From positions 62,001-126,000 of the forward strand of contig VCMS01000090.1 in the NCBI GenBank assembly GCA_022539475.1: DNA of 64,000 nt. Direction: 5' to 3'. Both the position numbers and the translations under genes were made by a program. Shown in pieces: positions 11,641 to 22,600 of this stretch. Every line of letters begins with the position of its first letter. Position 1 is the first letter of the stretch. This DNA is from Gracilaria domingensis. Its lineage: Eukaryota > Rhodophyta > Florideophyceae > Gracilariales > Gracilariaceae. The notes beneath the pieces were generated by a model. It searched no databases. It worked only from the letters and a program-made list of their open reading frames with translations, and was not told the origin of the DNA.

Positions 11641-12337
11641 GCACTCATCTGAGACGGATGTACTTCCAATCCCATCGGGGGAGTTCCTGGAAGAGCAATC
11701 CCAAGACCCGTGGTATGTGGGTGTTACCGAGTCTGTCGGAAGGCCACACTTCCGCTTTGAGTACGACCATTATGGATTACTCCCGAGAACGTCATCCCTC
11801 GACGGTGCGATCCAACGCCTGGTCCCGGACACCCCACGGGAGCGCGTACTCTACTTGTCGCATTGCCCAAGATTGGCTGGTCACCCTGGAGGGAGAAGGA
11901 TGTGCATTACCCTCAAACGGGAGTTTTATTGGTCTTCTATGGCCAATGATGCCTATCGCACGGAGAAAGAGTGTCCCTCGTGCGCGGACATATTCCCATA
12001 CAGGGCTACTCAGTATCTGCTGACAGACAACGGACCGCAGTTCGTCGCGAAATTCTTTGAAGCCCTTTGCGGGGATCTAGGTTTGCGCCATTTGCTGACG
12101 GCGGCCTACCACCCGCAGACTAACGAGCAGGCGGAGCGTTTTAATCGAACCCTTGTGGGACGCCTTAGGCATTACGTGTCTGAGCACTGGCAAGACTGGA
12201 ATGATTTCGTCCAGCCCTTGGTCTTCGCGTACAACTCCCAGGTTCATAGAACCACGGGGACGACACCTTTTGACTTGGTGTTAACGCGACACCCACCTGG
12301 GATCGTCGTTGACACCCTGACCACCGCTATGGAGTAA
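11641..12337 (+). pseudogene. Element B integrase remnant
   Basis: The frame covering 11,558-12,337 carries the integrase zinc-finger region (LSHCPRLAGHPGGRR, then CPSCAD) and the distal core (LLTDNGPQF, YHPQTNEQAERFNRTL). It ends with the GPF-like region typical of chromovirus integrases (VHRTTGTTPFDLVLTR). It is a shortened relative of the element A integrase. Confidence 0.85.
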
Positions 12338-12397
12338 GAAGGTATCTCCCGCAAGCTCCTTCCTAGGACAACTGGTCCCTTTCGGGATGTCAGAGCT

Positions 12398-12903
12398 TTG
12401 GACACAACCGTGACCATTTTGGACGGCGACCTGCACGACACGGTCTCCATCGACCGTATCACGAAAGCCCCATGTGGTCCTGACGCAGCCGAGTCACCGA
12501 CGACACAGTCGAAGTCATCTCAGCCCGCATCAGCCCCACAGGGAACGCCGACGCCGGTTTCCGAGGCATCTGACCCCACTGGGGACGCTCCTTCTGAGCC
12601 ACAGTCTACTGGCCCTAAACAGGTCTCGGTCGATCCTACGACCTTGCCTGAACCCTCTGGGACACCTCTCCCAGACGTGGAAATGCCGCTTGAACTCCTC
12701 GAAGAGGAAGGCGCCGATTCCCCCGAATGAGTTGTAGACAAGGTCCTCGACGAGGGTGTGGCCCCTGATGGGTCTGCAGTGGTCAAGGTCCGGTGGTATG
12801 GTTACCCGCCCTCGAGAGACTCCTGGGAGCCTCTCAGAAACATTCCTTTTACCTTTATCGCTCGCTTTCGCGCGCGACGTGACCGCGCACGCTCGCGCAA
12901 CTG
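12398..12903 (+). pseudogene. Element B Pro/Ser linker and chromodomain remnant
   Basis: An acidic Pro/Ser/Thr-rich linker (12,398-12,730) is followed by chromodomain-like coding at about 12,731-12,900 (VVDKVLDEG, then VKVRWYGYPPS, then SWEPL). The chromodomain matches the aromatic-cage layout of chromovirus integrase tails and pairs B with element A as a chromovirus. Confidence 0.75.
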
Positions 12904-15900
12904 AACGCAACCTCTTTCGAGGACTTTGGAGTGCTTTTTCCCTTTCGGGCAAGAAAAATTTTGGCATACTCTCCACCCGGCCATGGCGGCCACAATTTTT
13001 CCCGGCGGGATAGCGCGCTTCTGAAGTCCCCATGGGTTTCGCGAAGGCCTTGGGAAGGCTTCGCAACGTTCTCGGAGAACTTTGGACCCCTTGGGGACGA
13101 TCTACGACGACTTAGAACATCCGCAGTACCGAGCGGCCGACCTTTTGAGGACTGTGCACCTCTGCGCAGCCTCCGGCATTGCTGGCATGCGCCGTTGCAC
13201 ACACGGGACGGCCAAGTTGGACACGCGCGCCCCATTGCACGCTCGAATCACCCACGTGGGACACGCGCGGGCCATGCACAAGCACGCGCGTCGCTATGCG
13301 CCGTTGCAAGCGTGCCAAACGCCACGTGGCCCACGCCTGTGGGTAGCCGATTGGGTATACAGTATTGCCCGTAGGGACGCGGTCTGGCACGATCAAAAAA
13401 TCCTAAGTATTTTGATGTGCCGCGCACCCCAAATCGGGCATTGCGAGCCGCTGAAACGCCCGCGTTTCCGAGCTACGGGCAAAACAAAGAATCGCGCTTT
13501 TCGACCCCATCTGGGAGGGTAATTTCCGGCACGAATTTTTTGATTCGCCTTGCAAGTAACCCTTTGGGAAATCAGCCGGTTTTGGCCTATTTACCTATCG
13601 AGGACATTCCTATCTGGCCGCCGCGCGTAGTGTGCACTCCGCCGCCTTGCTGGCACGTGCTGCGCGCACGCGCGCAGCGCCGTGCACGCGCGTGCGTGCC
13701 ACCACCGTCGCTCCAGCTCACCCAGCCGGGAACTCTCGGCGCTTGGAGTCCAAGCGCACCCCAAGAAGGGGAGGGGACCCAAGCAGCGCTCAATTTGCGA
13801 CAAACGCGCAGTGCCGCACGCTGCGCACCCGGCGCGCACCGCTGAGGTGCACGCGCTGGCCCTTGAAAGGGATGAACGCACAGCAACCGCGCCGCGCACA
13901 CGCGTCCTGCAAAGGCAAAATGGAGAAGCTGAAGCTCTTTATTGACTCAAACGAGCCGAAGCGCGCTACGCATTCCCACCACGGGTACGAAGAGAGTGAC
14001 GAACCGCGCTGGCGGGAACGTCCATGTTCGATTCGGAAGACGCCTTAGAGGACTCATCCTCCGCAGGCGCAGGCAGCGAGCGAACCCCACCCGGACCACC
14101 AACCCCCAGGGAACTTGGAGCCTTCTCGAAATGCCGCTCCCCAGGGTTCTACGCGTTAAGAAGAGTACCCGTTGCGGGATTAGCAACCGTTGGAAGGCGG
14201 AAAGGATACGACCCGTCCGGGTCATGTGAGAAGTCCTTCGACCGCCGCTAGCAGGTGGCCGGACGCCTGCGATTCGTAGCTCCCAGCAGGGTCAAAAGTT
14301 GTCCGTCCGTCCAACGCGATTGGTTTCGAAGCACAGCGTCCCCATGGGATGCCGTAGCTTGGAGAGTACAGAAAGCGAACGCGTGTAACTAGGAAATGTG
14401 TCCCCTTCGGAAAGCAACTTCGGGGCCCTCTCTCTTTCATGTTGTACGACCCTGGGAAGGAAACTATACCCATCGGGAACAAACGTTTTTCGTTGACGCG
14501 CGTCGTTTCAACACAATGCGTAATCGGAACGAACCCTACGGGAGGATACAGTAGAAACTGAAGCGCCTGCAGAGGAATGTCGTTGAGTGAAACGGACCCA
14601 TACGGGATTGAATGTACAATTATTCGTACTATGTCTCAGACCCTCCCCGGGATCGGAGAGCTTCTCAGCTCGAACCGTGTACTGGTCACAGGTGCGTCAA
14701 CCCTCCATGGAGTACAGCGAGACCCATTCTAATTTCGATAGATCAATCCCATGATGGGCTATATGAAATAATGGAGATGGTATCCATGCTACATGAACGC
14801 CCTGTTGGGACTGCCTTTCTACAGATACATGACAAGTGCGCTGCGTGACATCTGCGCAGGATAAGCAGCGGTCCCATGGGATAACTGGACAAGGCGACGC
14901 TTGCCCTTTGGGGAGTTGACTCCTCTACAGAAGCTAAGCAGCTCAGCCGTCATTACGGACCCAGCTGGGAATCACTGCCTCGCTGCATCGAAGCGTGTTC
15001 CTCGTACCTTCACTGACCTAACAGGAAGGTGCTGCGCCCAGTAATGCGGTATGCGTCTAGTAGCTTCTCCTCGAAAGGACAGTCTGCTACCTAACCACGG
15101 GCTCTACTCATGATTCCGTGCATGGCGTATCACCCCCTCTGGGACGCTCGAGTTTGGTTAAATCTTGTTCTTTCTCGCATGGCGTCGCTGGACTCCGCGT
15201 GGGATCCTCGCGTTAGGGAAGGACTGAAAACCCGGTTTCGGCCGTATTGTGCCCAAATAAGATCCTGGGTGGCTTGGAGCTAGCTTCTGGCGACGGTTAT
15301 CGGACTGTCGACCCAAATGGGATTTCCGCGTTCTGGGGCTCGCCATGGCGCATCGCTCGCTCGCGTTGTGCAGGTATCGTAGAAGTTGAGACTCCAGCAC
15401 TCCCATGTGTGAGCAGCCGGTTCCGAATCGGTCGAACGGCCCGCCATGGGACTGCTGTAATCTCTACCTCGCTGTTTCACGGTCGCACTTGTTCGTGACC
15501 CTCTCGGGATTTCTTCCTTCGGTAATTCGTCTCACGCCGTGTCGGTCAGCCGCAGCGCTCGTGCGCTCGTGTGTCACCCGGCTGGGACTTCGAGGAAGGC
15601 AAAACGTGGTTCGCCCTGTTGATTTCGTGTGCTGGTCTTGTTCCCATCTGGGTACTTCGTGGCGCTCATTCACGCGTCTTTTCGCTTGTGATGTTCACCC
15701 GCGTGGGATTCTTTCGAGAACTACACCGTTGCGAACGGTTTCGTTTCCGCCGCTTCCAACCCTTACGGGATTCTTGGCGATTTGAACCTCGTCATTTCGC
15801 CGTGTCTGTTGATAGGCACTGAAGAACGGACCCCCCCATCTAGTGGGATTCGCGCATTGCTCCCACCGTTGCCGTTTTGGTGCACTCGCTCGTTGCCCAA

Positions 15901-16834
15901 GTGGGATTGTGCTGGTATGGAATTGAGTGCTTCTCCGTGCTACGCTCGCGTTTGCTTTCCGCATGGGACTTGGCCAACCTCGGAGGTCAGGCCTAAGGAG
16001 GAGAGTTGGTACGGTAATTGGATGCACTGCACTGAGGGATACCAACAACTGACCATGGAGAGCAATCTAAACGACTACTCTCAGGAGCCTAGAGCCCACG
16101 CGTGCGCAATGGACAGTGACCCGTTGGGGAAGTGGAAACGTCATCGGGGCGTCGCCACGCGCGTGCTTATTATCGCGCTGGTTGCCCCATTCGGGATTTG
16201 ATGCTTGGGAAAGCACTGTGCCTTCTTGGTCTTGGTATTTTCGTACCCGCAGAGGATGCTTCCGCAGTTTACGCTTCTGTGGCCGGGTTTAGTGGTGTTA
16301 CTTCCTACCCTCGGGTTTATGGTCGTGCAACGCACGCGCGCGCTATCTCAGACCCGATTGGGGACATTCGCGTGTTGGAACATGGTTTATCCGCCGCGTG
16401 TGGCTTGACCTGTTCGGTCGACGCTGGGCCCGTCAGTGGGGACCCCGCGACACGCATTCGCCGTCATCGCCTACTGCCCAACAGGGATTCTTCTTACGTG
16501 TAATCCTTTCATGCGCCGCAGGATCACTGTTTCACCCGCCGTGGGAGAATGGCAAAATCGTAAGTTCGTTAACTTCTCGCGCTCACTCTTCGCCCAATTG
16601 GGATGGGTGACAAACGATGCCTCACCGTGTAGGCTGGACCATGTTGGTCGGTTCGTAACGCAGGTTGCCTGAGAGGAGTGGTCGTTGGAGCATCCCATCG
16701 CGCTCGTTGGTCACCCCAACGGGATCTTGGAGGATTGGAAGTTGGTGCTTCGCTGCGTTTCCGTTCGCGTTCGCTCCCTGCATGGGAAATGTTTGGCCAG
16801 CCTCGGGACGAGGCCAGGCCCAAGAAGGGGAGTC
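12904..16834 (+). other. Element B long 3' non-coding region with quasi-periodic CCC-N-GGGA motifs
   Basis: This is about 3.9 kb between the chromodomain and the 3' LTR with no supportable gene. It holds a long series of imperfect palindromes of the form CCC-N2..5-GGGA, mostly about 50-66 bases apart. Clear examples start their GGGA at 14,346, 14,540, 14,604, 15,141, 15,201, 15,506, 15,584, 15,705, 15,767, 15,845, 15,903 and 15,965. The last 313 bases (from 16,522) are the part copied into the tandem array. Confidence 0.7.
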
Positions 16835-17594
16835 TGTAGTGCAGTGGGATGCACCTCCCGATGGGTGCATAGTAGTAGTTTGTAGTAGTTAGTGTGCACA
16901 GGGTGCACCTCGGGTCCCACACGTGTAGGGTTGTGACAGTTGTCGTGTCGCCCTTCGGGACCCCCCTTATAGGTAGATAGTTTATTATTTTCGACACGTG
17001 GCTACTGCCCGTGGGAGGTGCACTTAAGCATCTCCCGCCGGGCAGAGCTCACCGTGGTAAACCTCAAGCACCCCCTAGCCGATTCTTTCATCGTCTAGTT
17101 TCCCACAAGGGTCATCCTACCGTCACTACCGGTACTGCGCGCCTATCTCGCGCCCCGTTGTTAGCGTCCGTTGAGTGCTCCTTCGTCCCCGCTTGGGTGC
17201 TGCGCAATTTGTTCCTTTATCAGGGCATAGTACGTTGTCACGGCCTGTGGCTGTACTACACTTAATTTATATGGTAACGATATATCAGCACATCTAAGTA
17301 TAGGTGTGTTGCTTAATTCTTTCTTTAATGTTTCAAATGCATTCTTTTCTTTCCCTTCCACTGAAAAGGTTTACTTTTCTTGGTTAGGTCAGTTAATGGG
17401 GCTGCTATTTTAGCAAAGTTTTTACAAATCTTCTGTAATAATTAGATATTCCTAGGAAGCTTTGTATTTCCGTGACGTTAGTCGGTTCTCCCCAGTTTTG
17501 TATAGCCATAGTCTTCTTTGGGTCAATTTTTATCCCATCTACTGTGATGATGCGTCCCAAATAATCGATCGACTGTTTTAAAAACTTACATTTT
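16522..17594 (+). other. Donor interval of the tandem array (1,073 bp)
   Basis: The interval comprises the last 313 bases of element B's interior, the right LTR (426) and the adjoining 334 bases of element C. Its length equals the short array unit exactly. Both ends carry GA (16,522-16,523 and 17,595-17,596), and the array joint reads ACATTTT-GA-TCACTG. That is the C sequence up to GA followed by the B sequence from GA. Confidence 0.9.
16835..17260 (+). repeat. Element B right (3') LTR
   Basis: It is 426 bp, TGTAGT...ACTACA. The element C sequence resumes immediately after it at 17,261. This copy, not the left LTR, is the one represented nine times in the array. Confidence 0.95.
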
Positions 17595-18562
17595 GAAAGC
17601 TTTCCGTATAACCTGTGTTCTCTTAGTATTTGAAAAACAATTCTCAATTGTTTCAAATGTTCCTCTTTTGTTCTACTATATATTAGTATATCATCTAGAT
17701 AGACTAATACAAACTTATCTAGATATTTCCTGAATATGATGTTCATTAATGTTTGAGAACATCCTGGAGCTCCTGTTAATCTAAATGGTGTAACCATATA
17801 CTCGAACTGGCCGTAGCGAGTTCGGAACGCTGTTTTCTTTACATCATATTCTCTTATTCTTTTTTGATGGTACCCTTGTCTCAGATCTATTGCTGAGAAG
17901 TACTTTGCTCCTTGTACTTGATCCCAGACTTCATCAATACGAGGAAATGGCATTTGATTCTTTATTGTTTGTTTATTCAGTGCCCTATAGTCTACACACA
18001 TTCGTAGACTAACGTCTCTCTTCTTTGCAAATAATACAGGGCTACCCTATGGACTTATACTAGGCCTAATAAATCCATGTTCCATGAGCTCATTAACCTG
18101 GCATCTCATTTCTTCTAACTCAGGTTTTGACAATTTATACATGGGTCCCATTTTTGGTCTTGCTTCTGGTACTAAGTCTATCTTCATTTCCACCTCTCTA
18201 TGAGGGGGTAACATTTTTGGTAATTCTTCAGGGAATACGTCTTGGAACTCTTCCAAGAGTGACTTCAATTTTGGATCCAACATCTCTTCTTCATATTTCT
18301 TTTCTTTCTCACCGGTACCGGGTGACTTAATACTTATTTGGTATACCTTACACTTCTTTTTTCTCACAAGCCGTGAAAGTTGCTTACTAGATAACATAAA
18401 AGATAAAAATGAGCTGTATTTATGCTTACCTGTTCCTTCCTCTGCGTCCAGAGTAACTAAACTTTCTTCTTGACGTATGGTGATACTTCTCTTCCTCCAA
18501 TCTATCATTGGGTTTTCGCTTACTAACCACGTCATTCCTAGTATAATATCGTAGGTGATCAA
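17261..18562 (-). pseudogene. Element C reverse transcriptase segment
   Basis: Minus-strand coding carries LVPEARPKMGPMYKLS, then MCVDYRALNKQTIKN and DLRQGYHQ, then the catalytic VYLDDILIYS and FLGISNYYRRF. This is the standard order of a Ty3/gypsy reverse transcriptase. The distal 334 bases (17,261-17,594) occur eight more times, inverted, in the array. The segment is broken in several places and ends at element B. Confidence 0.9.
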
Positions 18563-19183
18563 GTCTACAATAAACGGTTTAATTTTAAAAGAAGCATTTC
18601 CAATACTAGTGGGAGGCTATTAATACTCGCACAGATAGGAACAAGAATTTTGTCCCACAACTCGGCTTGGTACTGGCTTTTTCGATACTTCAATCCTAAT
18701 CGAACGGCAAAGCTTTGGACATGACTATGCCCTCGCAGCCACTGTCTATTAATACTTTACAGTGCTGGTACTCTTTCTGACTTAGTACCCTTTCCTGAAG
18801 TTCTAGTAAAAGCGTTTTTCGCTTTCCTACTCTTCTTGAGTTCCATATCTTGACGATATTTTCTTCTTTCTTTCGATTTCTACCTCGTATATCCTTTTTA
18901 AATAATGTCGTAAATTCAATTCCTTTACTTCTCTCCTGAGGATGCGCTAATGTCTCCTTCGGCACCAGCGCCATACCTAGTTTTCTGTTCCATTACTACT
19001 CACGTTTTGACCAATTCTCCGTTGATCATGATTTCTAGCCATACAGTTCTTTCTTTTACATATAAAACACAATTTTTCTCTTAAACATCTTCTCTTCTCA
19101 GGAGGACTCATACATTTTTGATTTCCGAAATTAAAAGTCCCAATCTGCATAGGCGTTGGCCCTTGCCTTGTATTATTATTACT
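18563..19183 (-). pseudogene. Element C protease region and distal gag with zinc knuckle remnant
   Basis: The frame at 18,696-18,974 ends in a retropepsin-like LIDSGCEG near 18,760-18,735. Above it, 19,183-18,990 encodes a gag tail with a Cys/His cluster (CFICKRKNC, then ARNH) that looks like a zinc knuckle. It begins at the left edge of the tandem array, next to the target duplication TTACT (19,179-19,183). Confidence 0.75.
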
Positions 19184-19609
19184 TGTAGTACAGCCACAGG
19201 CCGTGACAACGTACTATGCCCTGATAAAGGAACAAATTGCGCAGCACCCAAGCGGGGACGAAGGAGCACTCAACGGACGCTAACAACGGGGCGCGAGATA
19301 GGCGCGCAGTACCGGTAGTGACGGTAGGATGACCCTTGTGGGAAACTAGACGATGAAAGAATCGGCTAGGGGGTGCTTGAGGTTTACCACGGTGAGCTCT
19401 GCCCGGCGGGAGATGCTTAAGTGCACCTCCCACGGGCAGTAGCCACGTGTCGAAAATAATAAACTATCTACCTATAAGGGGGGTCCCGAAGGGCGACACG
19501 ACAACTGTCACAACCCTACACGTGTGGGACCCGAGGTGCACCCTGTGCACACTAACTACTACAAACTACTACTATGCACCCATCGGGAGGTGCATCCCAC
19601 TGCACTACA
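19184..19609 (-). repeat. Left terminal LTR of the array
   Basis: It is 426 bp, TGTAGT...ACTACA in inverted orientation relative to element B, starting right after TTACT. The first unit alone keeps the donor base at one position in the B-interior part (CTCAGGCA versus CTCGGGCA in later units). Confidence 0.92.
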
Positions 19610-22600
19610 GACTCCCCTTCTTGGGCCTGGCCTCGTCCCGAGGCTGGCCAAACATTTCCCATGCAGGGAGCGAACGCGAACGGAAACGCAGCGAAGCACC
19701 AACTTCCAATCCTCCAAGATCCCGTTGGGGTGACCAACGAGCGCGATGGGATGCTCCAACGACCACTCCTCTCAGGCAACCTGCGTTACGAACCGACCAA
19801 CATGGTCCAGCCTACACGGTGAGGCATCGTTTGTCACCCATCCCAATTGGGCGAAGAGTGAGCGCGAGAAGTTAACGAACTTACGATTTTGCCATTCTCC
19901 CACGGCGGGTGAAACAGTGATCAAAATGTAAGTTTTTAAAACAGTCGATCGATTATTTGGGACGCATCATCACAGTAGATGGGATAAAAATTGACCCAAA
20001 GAAGACTATGGCTATACAAAACTGGGGAGAACCGACTAACGTCACGGAAATACAAAGCTTCCTAGGAATATCTAATTATTACAGAAGATTTGTAAAAACT
20101 TTGCTAAAATAGCAGCCCCATTAACTGACCTAACCAAGAAAAGTAAACCTTTTCAGTGGAAGGGAAAGAAAAGAATGCATTTGAAACATTAAAGAAAGAA
20201 TTAAGCAACACACCTATACTTAGATGTGCTGATATATCGTTACCATATAAATTAAGTGTAGTACAGCCACAGGCCGTGACAACGTACTATGCCCTGATAA
20301 AGGAACAAATTGCGCAGCACCCAAGCGGGGACGAAGGAGCACTCAACGGACGCTAACAACGGGGCGCGAGATAGGCGCGCAGTACCGGTAGTGACGGTAG
20401 GATGACCCTTGTGGGAAACTAGACGATGAAAGAATCGGCTAGGGGGTGCTTGAGGTTTACCACGGTGAGCTCTGCCCGGCGGGAGATGCTTAAGTGCACC
20501 TCCCACGGGCAGTAGCCACGTGTCGAAAATAATAAACTATCTACCTATAAGGGGGGTCCCGAAGGGCGACACGACAACTGTCACAACCCTACACGTGTGG
20601 GACCCGAGGTGCACCCTGTGCACACTAACTACTACAAACTACTACTATGCACCCATCGGGAGGTGCATCCCACTGCACTACAGACTCCCCTTCTTGGGCC
20701 TGGCCTCGTCCCGAGGCTGGCCAAACATTTCCCATGCAGGGAGCGAACGCGAACGGAAACGCAGCGAAGCACCAACTTCCAATCCTCCAAGATCCCGTTG
20801 GGGTGACCAACGAGCGCGATGGGATGCTCCAACGACCACTCCTCTCGGGCAACCTGCGTTACGAACCGACCAACATGGTCCAGCCTACACGGTGAGGCAT
20901 CGTTTGTCACCCATCCCAATTGGGCGAAGAGTGAGCGCGAGAAGTTAACGAACTTACGATTTTGCCATTCTCCCACGGCGGGTGAAACAGTGATCAAAAT
21001 GTAAGTTTTTAAAACAGTCGATCGATTATTTGGGACGCATCATCACAGTAGATGGGATAAAAATTGACCCAAAGAAGACTATGGCTATACAAAACTGGGG
21101 AGAACCGACTAACGTCACGGAAATACAAAGCTTCCTAGGAATATCTAATTATTACAGAAGATTTGTAAAAACTTTGCTAAAATAGCAGCCCCATTAACTG
21201 ACCTAACCAAGAAAAGTAAACCTTTTCAGTGGAAGGGAAAGAAAAGAATGCATTTGAAACATTAAAGAAAGAATTAAGCAACACACCTATAACCTATACT
21301 TAGATGTGCTTATATATCGTTACCATATAAATTAAGTGTAGTACAGCCACAGGCCGTGACAACGTACTATGCCCTGATAAAGGAACAAATTGCGCAGCAC
21401 CCAAGCGGGGACGAAGGAGCACTCAACGGACGCTAACAACGGGGCGCGAGATAGGCGCGCAGTACCGGTAGTGACGGTAGGATGACCCTTGTGGGAAACT
21501 AGACGATGAAAGAATCGGCTAGGGGGTGCTTGAGGTTTACCACGGTGAGCTCTGCCCGGCGGGAGATGCTTAAGTGCACCTCCCACGGGCAGTAGCCACG
21601 TGTCGAAAATAATAAACTATCTACCTATAAGGGGGGTCCCGAAGGGCGACACGACAACTGTCACAACCCTACACGTGTGGGACCCGAGGTGCACCCTGTG
21701 CACACTAACTACTACAAACTACTACTATGCACCCATCGGGAGGTGCATCCCACTGCACTACAGACTCCCCTTCTTGGGCCTGGCCTCGTCCCGAGGCTGG
21801 CCAAACATTTCCCATGCAGGGAGCGAACGCGAACGGAAACGCAGCGAAGCACCAACTTCCAATCCTCCAAGATCCCGTTGGGGTGACCAACGAGCGCGAT
21901 GGGATGCTCCAACGACCACTCCTCTCGGGCAACCTGCGTTACGAACCGACCAACATGGTCCAGCCTACACGGTGAGGCATCGTTTGTCACCCATCCCAAT
22001 TGGGCGAAGAGTGAGCGCGAGAAGTTAACGAACTTACGATTTTGCCATTCTCCCACGGCGGGTGAAACAGTGATCAAAATGTAAGTTTTTAAAACAGTCG
22101 ATCGATTATTTGGGACGCATCATCACAGTAGATGGGATAAAAATTGACCCAAAGAAGACTATGGCTATACAAAACTGGGGAGAACCGACTAACGTCACGG
22201 AAATACAAAGCTTCCTAGGAATATCTAATTATTACAGAAGATTTGTAAAAACTTTGCTAAAATAGCAGCCCCATTAACTGACCTAACCAAGAAAAGTAAA
22301 CCTTTTCAGTGGAAGGGAAAGAAAAGAATGCATTTGAAACATTAAAGAAAGAATTAAGCAACACACCTATAACCTATACTTAGATGTGCTTATATATCGT
22401 TACCATATAAATTAAGTGTAGTACAGCCACAGGCCGTGACAACGTACTATGCCCTGATAAAGGAACAAATTGCGCAGCACCCAAGCGGGGACGAAGGAGC
22501 ACTCAACGGACGCTAACAACGGGGCGCGAGATAGGCGCGCAGTACCGGTAGTGACGGTAGGATGACCCTTGTGGGAAACTAGACGATGAAAGAATCGGCT

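Larger units (their letters stand above)
9202..17260 (+). mobile_element. Element B: Ty3/gypsy chromovirus, internally deleted, inserted in C
   Basis: The LTRs are at 9,202-9,626 and 16,835-17,260 and begin TGTAGT and end ACTACA. By eye they differ by two substitutions and one single-base length change (about 0.5-0.7%), so the insertion is young. The target duplication is 5 bp, GTTAA on the left and CTTAA on the right (4 of 5 bases). The interior has a tRNA-Tyr-type primer site, a gag remnant, integrase and chromodomain remnants, and about 3.9 kb of non-coding DNA. Protease, RT and RNase H are not recognisable. The element is broken, with a large internal loss and several smaller breaks, so it would depend on a relative such as A, which shares the primer site. 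Confidence 0.9.

Noticed and set aside
12931-14251. Several 80-147 codon frames at 12.9-14.3 kb
   Set aside because: GC-rich DNA with few stop codons; frames overlap on both strands and have no family features.
9650-16834. CCC-N2-GGGA motifs as binding sites for an EBF/COE-type factor
   Set aside because: Spacer length varies from 2 to 5 and nothing points to an animal genome; only the periodic pattern is kept.
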